Positions 48,190-58,029 of a stretch of DNA of 64,000 nucleotides are shown in pieces. The position numbers and the translations under genes are program-made. The notes below the pieces were generated by a model that had not been told where the DNA came from, ran no database searches, and saw nothing but the letters and a program-made list of their open reading frames with translations. The number at the start of each line of letters is the position of its first letter. Position 1 is the stretch's first letter. Source of the stretch: Deinandra increscens subsp. villosa (lineage: Eukaryota; Streptophyta; Magnoliopsida; Asterales; Asteraceae); the NCBI GenBank assembly GCA_039602395.1, contig JBCNJP010000006.1, forward strand, positions 46,834,325-46,898,324. Reading direction: 5' to 3'.

Positions 48190-49212
48190 AAATTACCCAG
48201 TTAGTGGCAGTTATAGCACTTGACCTTACTTTTGTCAAGACCAATACGTGCATTCTTGGCTCCTTTGTAAGTTCTCCCTGTTCGTTTATAAAAACATTGG
48301 GCTCTTATTGAGACCATAGCAAGTTGTGTCATAATGTCCATATCCTCTAAGTCATCTGCTCCAATGCACTCAAGATCTTCACGTGTGAAGTTGGAGTGTG
48401 AGTTAGAGACTACAAAAGCATGATGGTTGTTCTCAAAGTTATGAGACATAGTTTCAGAAAAAATTGAGTTTACGCTTCTTTGAGTTTGAAATTCAGTGGT
48501 TACAAGAGCAGTGGATTGAGGCTGAGATGCTTCAGATGCTGAGCCTTGTTTAAGGTTAATCTCCATCTCATAGGCACATAAGATGCCATGGAGTTCGCTC
48601 AGTTTCATTTTCTTGAGATTTATGCACTCCCTGATGCTAACTGTATAAAAAGTCCACATAGAAGGTAGTGATCTCAGAAATTTTCTATTAGCATCTGCCT
48701 GTTCAAGAGTTACACTAGCTCTTTGAAGCTCATCAAGTAGAGAAACAAATCGAAGGTATTGGTTGGTCATGCTCTCACCAGTTTTGTAACTAAAGTTTTC
48801 ATATTTTTGTTTCAAAATGTCCTTTTTATTTTCTTTTACCTCACGTGTACCCTCATACATCTCATTAAGATCATTCCACAGATCAAAAGCCGTTTTGTAC
48901 CCCTTAAAACCAATTAATATGGAGTTAGGTAGCGCAGCTTGCAAGGTCCAGTAGGCCTTGAAGTTAGGCTCGAGTTTTTTATGGTCTATGTCGGTGAACT
49001 TTTCAAGTGGTTTTGGAATATGAACTTCTTCATTATCTACTTCTGGAACAGTTACAATAATGGGACCTTCGGTCATAGATTTCCATATATGGTGGTCTAA
49101 GCTACGAATAAACCCTTCCATACGGAGCTTCCATGTGTCGAAAGTCCTCTAGAGTGAACATGGGAGGTTTGTTGGTGCTAGCGTTTGAAGTTACGAGACT
49201 GAGATCATTCAT
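48190..49212 (-). pseudogene. Copia-B gag, N-terminal half
   Basis: The natural start is MNDLSLVTSNAST at 49212. A one-base insertion near 49132 (ttcgacac) breaks the frame before RMEGFIRSLDHHIW. The following 306-codon stretch contains the UBN2-type gag domain: YWTLQAALPNSILIGFKG, AFDLWNDLNEMYEG, FSYKTGESMTNQYLRFVSLLDEL, FLRSLPSMWTFYTVSIRE. It ends in a knuckle KCYNCH, where a TAA replaces the next codon and the later histidine and cysteine positions read N and R. The knuckle is therefore dead. Confidence 0.9.
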
Positions 49213-49307
49213 TTTGTAAATTCTTTTGAAAGAAAAGCTTAAGATAGTAAAGTAGACAAAAAAATATCAACTTTGAGGCACTGAAAGTCTTCAAAGTGAG
49301 AGCCAAA

Positions 49308-49319
49308 GCTCTGATACCA
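49308..49319 (-). other. Primer-binding site of Copia-B
   Basis: The minus strand reads TGGTATCAGAGC, complementary to initiator methionine tRNA, two bases inside the LTR end at 49322. Confidence 0.88.
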
Positions 49320-49321
49320 CT

Positions 49322-49681
49322 TGTAGGATCGATATTACTTAACACCTAATTAAGTTACAAGATTTACTTGCAAGATTAACCTTGCGGAATTAAGTTAATC
49401 TTCACTTTACTTTAAACGATTAACACTTGTAAATAATAGTTGTTTGCATAAGTATAGTAACACATGAAGTAAATTATACTCGGCACTATTTGCATTAACT
49501 CAACAATATTACACAGTGATAAGGATCAAACATCCGTGTACAAGGTTGAAGACGAGCTATGCTATATATAGTGCTAAGGGAAATCAATGATAGCCATTAA
49601 TTTCCAAACGATCATCTAGACCGTTGATTACAAAAGTCAAATACTACTACCAAAAAAGAATAATCTTTGACAAATGGGACA
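49322..49681 (-). mobile_element. Copia-B 5' LTR (outer end tentative)
   Basis: The inner end on the minus strand is ...GATCCTACA at 49322, adjoining the primer site. A TATA box (CTATATATAGC) lies at about 49559-49571 on the minus strand. A TGTCCC start at 49681 would give a 360-base LTR, short but possible. The outer boundary cannot be confirmed because the second LTR is missing. Confidence 0.6.
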
Positions 49682-50344
49682 TCTTGCGTGTGATCAGCAA
49701 CTATCTACTTTGGGAGAGCGGCTTTCATTGAACTCTGTTCAGCCGGAACTTCTTCAAATTAAGACTTCAGCCGAAATCATCAAAGTGATATTCCTTACAC
49801 TCTTGCCATTCTCGAGGCTCACGTTGTCAAACTCAAAAATCTACACCGTTTCTTTTGACCGTGCCCTGGACACCTTGCACACTCTTCTGCCTGACACCAA
49901 CGGTGTCGCCGGTGCTGCGCTCGCATTTGTTGAGGCACTCGCTGAGTCGCTGCTAGCAACCCTTCTCATGGAGACTTTACCGCTGTCCTCCGCCTGACGC
50001 TTTCGGTGATCACACAGATTGGGGAGATTCTCGCATTACTCGAGAAGGCATGATTTATCTAGTAGATGTTGACATATGGGGATCTGTTTTACCCCAAATT
50101 TTGTAATGTATTGACTCCTGTACTACTGTGGAATCGTGATTTATCCACCTAAGTAATGCTATCTTTTGTAAGTATTGTTTAAGACAAGACTATGTATGTT
50201 ATGATTATGTTATGACTCTCTTTTTAATTATGTTGTGATGTTATGATTCTCCTTATATGTATGTGTGGTTGATGTGTGTCATGGTATGTATGGTTATTAT
50301 TATAATGCCTTACTCTTATTTTGCCTATATGTGAAATTAGAATC
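49682..50344. other. Unassigned sequence before the Gypsy gag fragment
   Basis: A 107-codon plus-strand ORF (49674-49997) has no recognisable motif. From about 50100 the plus strand is rich in short tatgt/gttat words, like the region before gag at 53330-53538, so it may be the leader of the Gypsy element whose gag starts at 50345. No LTR end or primer site is visible. Confidence 0.4.
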
Positions 50345-50780
50345 ATGCCCAGACGCGCTACGAGAGCTAACAGGAACCCTTCTCCCCCTCCGCCTCCACC
50401 ACCGCATATGAATGCTGCTGCCATTGAAGAGTTAGTCCTTCAACGTGTGACTGAAGCACTCGATGCTGCTAACGCAGAACGTTCTACCACCTCCGATGGA
50501 CGTCGCTCACCTATCGGTAAGTTAAATCCACGATTGGATTGAAGATCATCGAATATCAATTATGAAGGATTGTTTTCAAGAAGCTTTTGGTCTAAACTTA
50601 CAAGTTCTCGTGACTATATCTACAAGGACTTCATGAACTACAAGCCTGTTTACTTAAATGCACTGAAGGTGTAGTCGGACTGATTCGGTGGTTCGAAAAG
50701 ACCGAGTCTGTCTATCGCATGAGTAAATACCCTGACGAGTATAAGGTCAAGTATGCAACTGTACCTTCAGCGAAGGCGTT
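50345..50780 (+). pseudogene. Gag N-terminus of a second Gypsy element
   Basis: The reading starts MPRRATRANRNPSPPPPPPPH and continues AAAIEELVLQRVTEALDAAN. After a frame break, the segment near 50615-50720 corresponds to YKDFMNYKPVYL and, in another frame, GLIRWFEKTESVYRMSKYP. This resembles the GAVGLLRWLEKLEKVFAMCNCP segment of the gag at 53692. It is broken by stops and ends near 50780, where an unrelated stretch and then the repeats begin. It may be a sister element into which the rest was placed. Confidence 0.75.
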
Positions 50781-51089
50781 AATATAACGGTGAAACATAG
50801 TACAATACGAACTGTGATCCCAACCCTAATCACCTGTCCACCGATAGTAGAGCTCGTTCTACCGGAATCACCACCCGAAGGATGCGATCACCAGTGGGGA
50901 TGGGAAACCCTAGCAACCCACCAGTGAGATCACTACCCGAGTGAGGAGATCGATGAATACATGAATACTAGGGAAGTAGATTGATTAGCGCATGGATAAG
51001 AATGGAGCCGGTGAACTTGTGATATGTCGCTAGTAGCGAGTAGTTTTCCGATGAGAAACCCTAGTCGCCTAAGTCGCCAACCATAGAAG
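50781..51089. other. Spacer between gag fragment and repeat block
   Basis: About 310 bases have no ORF or repeat relation that I recognise. The stretch includes gatcaccagtggggatggg and several gatcacc words. Its origin is unknown. Confidence 0.4.
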
Positions 51090-53115
51090 GATTTCGGTGA
51101 CTTAACCGAAACTTGTGTGCTAGACAGAAATCGAGTTTAAATAGTAATCAACGATTTGATCTTCTAATCGTAAGTGTTTATTAACATTGTTAATTCATCG
51201 TTTATTATTGCTTCTCCTACTTGAATCAATCAATCACTTGGATTCCGCATCCGAGATTGATCATTGATATTGTGTTTCGACAATAATCAATAAACGATGA
51301 GGCTTGTGTATTAAATTGGGTTTGGCTTGGGTTATCCATGTTTAGTGATTGGGTGTTAGTTAATTATGTGTTTGGGCTTGTAAAATAAAGTTTGAGCTAG
51401 AGGGACAAAGGGCTTTGGCCCATGTAATAAATGTGTGAGTTTGTATTTAAACAAACTCACATCCTACTAGGTAGGTTTGCCGAAATAGACACAAGAGAGA
51501 GAGAGAGAGAGAGAGGGAATTAGTGATTTGAGAGAGACTAGAGAAAGATTTCGGTGGCTTAACCGAAATCTTTATGTTAGACAAATCGAGTTGTAATAGT
51601 AATCAACGTTTTGATCATCTAATCGTAAGTGTTTATTAACTTTGTTGATTCATCGTTTATTATTGCTTCTCATTCTTGATTCAATCAATCACTTGGATTC
51701 CGCATTCGTGATTGATCATTGATATCGTGCTTAGACTATAATCGAAAAATGATGAGGCTTGTGTATTAAATTGGGTTGGGCTTCGGTTATCCATTTCTAA
51801 TGATTGGGTGTTAGTTAATTATGTGTTTTTTCTTGTAAAATACAGTTTGGACTAGAGGGTGAAAGGGCTTTGGCCAATGTAATCAATGTGTGAGTTTGTG
51901 TTTAAACAAACTCACATCGCACTAGCTAAGGTTCGCCGAAATAGACACAAGAGAGATAGAGGGAATTCATGACTTGAGAGAGACCAGAGAAAGATTTCGG
52001 TGGCTTAAGTGAAACCTGTGTGCTAGACAAAAATAAAGTTGTAATAGTAATCACCGATTTGATCATATAATTGTAAGTGTTTATTAACTTTGTTGATTCA
52101 TTGTTTATTATTGCTTCTCATACTTGATTCAATCAATCACTTAGATTCCGCATTCATGATTGATCATTGTTATCGTGCTTGGACTATAATCGAAAAATGA
52201 CGAGGCTTATGTATTAAATTGGGTTGGGCTTCGGTTATCCATGTTTAATGATTGGGTGTTAGTTAATTATGTGTTTCATCTTGTAAAATATGGTTTGGAC
52301 TAGAGGGAGAAAGGCCTTTGGCCCATGTAATCAATGTGTGAGTTTGTATTCAAATAAACTCACATCGCACTAGCTAAGGTTCTCCGAAATAGACACAAGA
52401 TAGAGAGAGAGAGAGAGAGAGAGAGCGAATTCATGACTAGAGAGAGACCAGAGAAAGATTTCGGTGGCTTAACTGAAACCTTTGTGCTAGACAAAAATCA
52501 AGTTGTAATGTTAATCAACGATTTGATCATCTAATCGTAAGTGTTTATTAAATTTGTTGATTGTAATAGTAATCAACGATTTGATCATCTAATCGTAAGT
52601 GTTTATTAACTTTCTTGATTCATCATTTATTATTGCTTCTCATACTTGATTCAATCAATCACTTAGATTCCGTATTCGTGATTGATCATTGATATCGTGT
52701 TTGGACTATAATCGATAAATGATGAGACTTGTGTATTAAATGGGTTTGGGCTTGGGTTATCCATGTTTAGTGATTGGTGTTACTTAATTATGTGTTTGGG
52801 CTTGTAAAATACGGTTTGAGCTAGAGGGACAAAGGGATTTGGCTCATGTAATAAATGTGTGAGTTTGTATTTAAACAAACACACATCCTACTAGCTAAGG
52901 TTTGCCGAAATAGGCACAAGAGAGAGAGGGAATTCGTGACTTGAGAGAGACCAGAGAAAGATCTCGGTGGCTTAACCGAAACCTATGTGCTAGACAGAAG
53001 TCGAGTTGTAATAGTAATCAACGATTTGATCATCTAATCGTAAGTGTTTATTAACTTTGTTAATTCATCCTTTTTTATTGCTTCTCATACTTGATTCAAT
53101 CAATCACTTGGATTC
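51090..53115. repeat. Five diverged monomers of the satellite family, inverted
   Basis: The landmark tttcggt(g)gcttaaccgaaa occurs near 51093, 51551, 51994, 52459 and 52960, so the period is about 445-500 bases. It is the reverse complement of the satellite landmark at 241 and elsewhere. The copies share the (GA)n tract, the gggctttggccc palindrome, the gtgagtttgt...acaaactcac hairpin, the cttgattcaatcaatcactt block and the tgattgggtgttagttaatta segment. They are long-type monomers: none is the ~283-base short type. They are much more diverged from one another than the units at 1-13100. One monomer carries an extra partial duplication near 52550. Confidence 0.92.
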
Positions 53116-53140
53116 CAGCTAGTAAATTTGATTATTCTCC

Positions 53141-53311
53141 TTAGCGAACTTGGTATGCCCTAGCGAACTTGTTTGGCTTCTTAGCGAACTACAGTTGGCC
53201 TTAGCGAACTTGATGAGGCCTTAGCGAACTTCATCTCTTCTTAGCGAACTTGGAGGTGTTAGCGGACTTGTTGTGTGTTTAGCGAACTTCACTCTGTTCT
53301 TAGCGAACTTG
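53141..53311. repeat. Clustered agcgaactt micro-repeats
   Basis: About nine copies of ttagcgaactt lie within 170 bases, spaced 15-25 bases apart, between the repeat block and the Gypsy gag. One copy reads agcggactt. The unit is one base different from agcgaaact, the sense-strand unit in the solo LTR at 14986-15295. Confidence 0.85.
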
Positions 53312-53538
53312 CATGACTGATAAGATGTTACTTCTAATTTGTGATACAAATATAACTTGTACTACGTGATCACATGTTCTTAGCATCGTTACTACCTTAT
53401 TGCAACTTAGAATGTATTGTTCATGTGAATGAATGTTTTATATAACTTGTGCTCGTGTGAGACATCCCTTGGTATCTTATGACTTCCTAGTATTGGGTAT
53501 ACTAACCTTTGGAAGGTTTGCATTGATTGTTAGAAATC

Positions 53539-54784
53539 ATGCCTCCTCGGAGAAATAACGAACATAACCCAGGAAACTTCACTGCTGCTCAAGTTCGGGA
53601 CATGATCAACCAGGGAGTTGCTGCAGCTATGGCAGCCGCTCAGCTCCAGTTCCAAGGACAGAATCATCCTTAGTGCACATTTAAGACGTTCATGGATAAG
53701 CCCCTGGTGTTCAAGGGCAATGAAGGTGCTGTGGGCCTACTAAGATGGCTCGAAAAGTTAGAAAAAGTATTCGCTATGTGTAACTGCCCGGTGGGGGATC
53801 GGGTGAAATATGTTACCGGTACTCTTGAGGATTCTGCATTGACTTGGTGGAGTGCTCAGATTCAAATGTTGGGAATCGATGCAGCTAATGCCATGACGTT
53901 GCAAGAGTTTAAAAATGCGATCATGGAGGAGTATTGTCCTCACGATCAGGTTAAGAGGTTGGAACTCGAGTTTGTGAATTCAAAGATGGTAGGCTCAGAG
54001 ATAGAGGAGTACACTGCTAGATACTATTTAATACTATGTCCCACAATGGTCGATGCTGATTACAAAAACATTGAAAGGTATGTGGACAGCCTGGCTCCAC
54101 AAATTCAGGGAATGGTAACCTCCTCAAACCCGCTTAATGTGCGGCAAGCAATCAGGCTGGCACACAAGTTGACAGATCAGGCGGTAGCCCAGGGGACTCT
54201 ACCACCAAAGAAATCTCTGAAAACTGCTCTTGATGGAAAAAGGAAACGGGATGAAGAACCTATCAACAACAATGCTGGCAACAACTTTGGGAGGTCTTCA
54301 AACTCCCAGAATCAGAACAAAAGGTTTGACAACTCTAAGAGTGGTTTCAATAACAGTGGAGGCGGCAACCAGAACCGTCAAGGTAGCAGTGGTCAGATCT
54401 CGAACCGGTACAAGGGAAAAGCACCCTACTGTAACAGGTGCAATATGCATCACACTGGTGACTGCAACAAATCCCCATGTAAGCGTTGTGGAAAAATAGG
54501 GCATATGGCCAAGAATTGCTGGAGTGAACTACCGAACCGACCAAGGCAGAACAATGATGGCCCCAAGGGATGTTTTGAATGTGGAAAACCGGGTCATGTG
54601 AAGAAGGATTGCCCCCAACTTAAGAAGAATGGAAACAACAACAACCACCACAACAACAACAACAACAATGGTGGAGCTGGTGGTGGAAACAGGGGAAATG
54701 GTGCTAGAGGACGCGCGTTTGTCATGGGGTCGGGTGAAGCAAAGAATGATGCCAACGTGATAACTGGTAAGTTTCTTCTCAACA
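53539..54784 (+). pseudogene. Gypsy gag protein, broken near the start
   Basis: The natural start is MPPRRNNEHNPGNF at 53539. An in-frame TAG at 53671-53673 follows QNHP, and the frame then stays open from 53692 for 387 codons. The gag core is FKGNEGAVGLLRWLEKLEKVFAMCNCP, LEDSALTWWSAQIQ, EFKNAIMEEYCPHDQVKRLELEF. Then come a basic linker and knuckles: CNRCNMHHTGDC, CKRCGKIGHMAKNC, CFECGKPGHVKKDC. An asparagine/histidine-rich run follows. The frame shifts near 54785, before the protease. This is gag of a plant Gypsy chromovirus. Confidence 0.93.
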
Positions 54785-55260
54785 ACTACTTTGAAATGTA
54801 CTCTTTGATTCTGGTGCTGAGAAAAGTTTTATTTCAACTAAGTTTTGCAAGTTGATAAAGGCCAATATGAAACCTCTAGAAGCTAGGTACACTGTTGAAC
54901 TAGCTAATGGTAAGCTCATGATGCAACACATTTAGTCAAGGATTGTACCTTAGAACTCTCAAGCCATAAGTTCAGCATAGATTTGATGCCTTTCACAATT
55001 GGTAGCTTCGATGTAATAATCGGCATGGACTGGCTGTCCGTGCACCACGCAGAACTCGTCTGCCAAGAGAAAGTCGTACGTATAACCGCCGCAAACGGAG
55101 AAGTACTCTCGATTCAGGGTGAGAAGGGAGGCACTGTCTCCGAAATCATATCGTACCTCAAGGCTCAGAAGTATCTTCAAAAAGGACACGTAGCCATTCT
55201 AGCAACGGTTACAGATCAGACCCTGGCAGAAAAGAAAATTGATGATTTCCCGATAGTGCG
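54785..55260 (+). pseudogene. Gypsy protease
   Basis: After the frameshift near 54785, FDSGAEKSFIST at about 54805 carries the aspartic protease D-S-G. The 3' part (54983-55260) reads MPFTIGSFDVIIGMDWLSVHHAELVCQEKVVRI, the usual end of Gypsy protease. Stops at about 54933 and 54952 separate the two. It would process the polyprotein. Confidence 0.88.
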
Positions 55261-56785
55261 TGATTACCCCGATGTATTCCTGGAAGGACTACCTGGTCTA
55301 CCCCCCGCATCGACAAGTGGAGTTCGTAATCGATCTTATCCCCGGTGCAGCTCCGGTTGCCCGAGCTCCATATCGTCTGGCTGTGAACGAACTGCATGAG
55401 TTATCCACTCAATTACAGGAGTTATTAGATAAAGGTTTCATCAGACCTAGTTCGTCGCCATGGGGCGCGCTAGTATTATTCATCAAGAAAAAGGATGGAA
55501 CGTTCAGAATGTGCATTGACTGCCGTGAGCTCAACAAAGTTACTATTAAGAACCGGTATCCTCTCCCTCGGATCGATGACCTCTTCGATCAACTTCAAGG
55601 ATCCAGTTACTACTAAAAATCAACTTAAGGTCCGGGTATCATCAACTTCGAGTCGCGAAGAGGACATTTCAAAGACAGCTTTCAGAACGCGCTATGGTCA
55701 CTACGAGTTCCTGGTCATGCACTTCGGCTTAAGGAACACACCAACGGTATTCATGGACCTCATGAACCGCGTATGCAAACCCTACCTAGACCAGTTCGTA
55801 ATTGTTTTCATCTACGACATACTCGTTTACTCGAGGACAAAAGAAGAACACGAGGAACATCTACGATTAATCTTAGAGTTATTAAGGAAGGAACAACTCT
55901 ACGCGAAATTCTCCAAATGTGACTTTTGGATCCGAGAGGTTCAATTTCCGGGTCACATTGTCAACGAGCAAGGTATTCATGTGGATCCAGCCAAGGTAGA
56001 GGCGATCAAGAATTGGTATACACCACGAGCACCAACGGAAATTCGGCAATTTCTAGGGTTAGCGGGTTACTACCGTCGTTTTATTAAGCGATTCTCTCAG
56101 ATAGCTCAACCGTTAACCGCTCTCACACACAAAGGCATTCAGTACCGATGGGGCGACAAAGAAGAGGCAGCATTCCAAACCTTGAAAGAGAAACTCTGTA
56201 TCGCACCTATACTATCTCTACCCGAAGGTATCGACGACTTCGAGGTCTATTGTGATTAATGCAAAGGGGTAAAGTCATCGCTTATGGGTCAAGACAGCTA
56301 AAATCTCATGAAAAGAATTACACAACTCACGATTTGGAGTTAGGAGCAGTTGTATTTGCCTTAAATTTTGGAGACATTACCTTTATGGTACCAAGTGCAC
56401 GATCTACACTGATCACAAAAGCCTCCAGCACATCTTCGAACAAAAAGAACTCAACATGAGGCAGCGTAGGTGGGTCGAGCTGCTAAACGACTACGACTTA
56501 GCGATAAAGTATCATCTAGGAAAGGCCAATGTAGTGGCCGATGCACTGAGCAGAAAGGAACATGTTAAACCCAGAAGAGTTCGAGCTCTACAACTCACGA
56601 TCCATGCGGGATTACCAGATAGAATCCGGGATGCCCAGAAGGAGGACCTGAAAGAGGAAAACTACGATTCTGAATCCTTGAATGGCATAGATGGAACTTC
56701 GGAGGTTAAGTCGGAGGTTAAGTCTCGATATTCGGTCCATCCCGGTTCAGAAAAAATGTACCAAGATCTGAAAGGACTCTATTAG
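55260..56785 (+). pseudogene. Gypsy reverse transcriptase and RNase H
   Basis: RT motifs: FIRPSSSPWGALVLFIKKKDGTFRMCIDCRELNKVTIKNRYPLPRIDDLFDQLQG (55440-55610), then after stops FRTRYGHYEFLVMHFGLRNTPTVFMDLMNRV, and the catalytic box as VFIYDILVYS near 55810. There the first catalytic aspartate of F-I/V-D-D is tyrosine, so this copy was dead at RT too. RNase H follows: the D in FEVYCD (56250), VIAYGSRQLKSHEKNYTTHDLELGAVVFAL, and NVVADALSRKEH. Stops near 55615, 56257 and 56460 and several frame changes break it. Confidence 0.92.
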
Positions 56786-57502
56786 TGGCCTAATATGAAG
56801 GCCGACATTGCTAAGTATGTCAATAAGTGTTTGACATGCTCGAAGGTCAAAGCAGAACACCGGAGGCCACCAGGATTACTGCAACAACCGACAATCTCTG
56901 AGTGGAAGTGGGAAGAAATCTCCATGGACTTCATCACGGGATTGCCCCGTACTCCCCATGGAAATGACATGATTTGGGTTATTATGGACAGGTTAACCAA
57001 ATCCGCCCATTTCTTAGCTCTCAAAGAAAGTGACAAGACTGACAAGCTGGCGCAAATCTACATCAATGAAATTATCAAACTCCACGGAGTGCCCTTATCA
57101 ATTATCTCCGATCGAGACCCCAGATTCGCTTCACAATTTTGGAGATCTTTACAATCAGCCTTGGGTACCCGTTTGGATATGAGTACCGCATACCATCCGC
57201 AAACAGATGGCCAAACTGAGCGCACAATCCAAACCCTTGAAGATATGCTTCGAGCTTGCGTAATGGATTTCGGAAAGAACTGGGAAACTCACTTGCCACT
57301 GGTCGAATTCTCTTACAACAACAGCTATCATTCCAGTATTGGAGCCGCTCCCTTTGAGGCTCTCTACGGACGAAAGTGTAGATCACTGGTCTGCTGGGCC
57401 GAGGTTGGTGACAACCAACTCACTGGACCGGAACTAGTGTACGAAACGACGGAAAGAATTGTGCAAATCAGAAACTGTATGAAAGCCGCAATAGACAGAT
57501 AA
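56786..57502 (+). pseudogene. Gypsy integrase, zinc and catalytic core
   Basis: A stop lies in the WPNMK motif at 56783-56785. From 56795 the frame is open: MKADIAKYVNKCLTCSKVKAEHRRP (the C of the zinc region), then aspartate in ISMDFITGLPRT, aspartate in IISDRDPRFASQFW and glutamate in HPQTDGQTERTIQTLEDML, the DDE triad of Gypsy integrase. It ends with IVQIRNCMKAAIDR and a stop at 57500. This is the best-kept domain of the element. Confidence 0.93.
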
Positions 57503-57544
57503 AAGAGTTATCCATACAAACGTAGAAGGCCATTACAATTCGAG

Positions 57545-57982
57545 GTTGGTGACTGAGTATTATTGAAGGTCTCGCCCTGGAAGGGTGTTGTACGCTTTGG
57601 AAAGCGTGAGAAGTTGAACCCCCGCTATATAGGACCCTTCCCGATAACAGAAAAGATTGGAACGGTGGCGTTTCGTTTGGACTTGCCACCTGAGCTAGAT
57701 GGGGTACATAATGTGTTTCACGTTTTAAATCTGAAGAAGTGTCTGGCTGACGACACTCTAATAGTTCCACTAGAGGAACTCCATGTCGACGAACAACTTC
57801 GGTTCATAGAACAACCCGTTGAGATAATGGGACGCGAGCAGAAAGCATTAAAAAGAAGCAAGATTCCAATCGTCAAAGTCAGATGGCATTCTAAACGTGG
57901 ACCGGAGTTCACGTGGGAACGGGAAGACCAGATGAGGAAGAAATACCCTCACTTATTTGATCAAGCCTCCGCATCGAACTAA
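57545..57982 (+). pseudogene. Gypsy integrase C-terminus with chromodomain-like tail
   Basis: The reading has MKVSPWKGVVRFGKREKLNPRYIGPFPI (the GPY/F motif: RYIGPF), then LPPELDGVHNVFHVLNLKKCL and a tail VKVRWHSKRGPEFTWEREDQMRKKYPHLF. The last block resembles the chromodomain-like tail of Tekay-type chromoviruses, thought to direct insertion into heterochromatin. A stop separates it from the core near 57555. It ends at 57979-57982. Confidence 0.9.
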
Positions 57983-58017
57983 GGTACTAGCTAAATTTTC
58001 GGGACGAAAATTCTTTA

Positions 58018-58029
58018 ACATGGGGAGAC
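58018..58029 (+). other. Gypsy polypurine tract
   Basis: Sequence acatggggagac directly precedes the LTR start TGTGATAATG at 58030. It follows the typical gggacgaaaat run downstream of a chromovirus stop codon. Confidence 0.85.

Larger units (their letters stand above)
45347..49681 (-). mobile_element. Copia-B, SIRE-like element, 5' part
   Basis: On the minus strand it has a 5' LTR (49322 to about 49681), primer site, gag with two knuckles, and RT start. Protease and integrase are absent: the reading passes from a gag-like serine/lysine-rich segment (46396-46773) to the linker before RT. It was therefore internally deleted. It was the oldest element in the cluster and the landing site of LINE-3. 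The far part of RT is at 19401-19581; RNase H and the 3' LTR are not present. Confidence 0.85.

Noticed and set aside
49674..49997. 107-codon plus-strand ORF
   Set aside because: No motif, it overlaps the probable Copia-B LTR boundary, and no related sequence supports coding.
54298..54785. Minus-strand ORFs over the Gypsy gag
   Set aside because: They are shadows of the asparagine-rich gag region.
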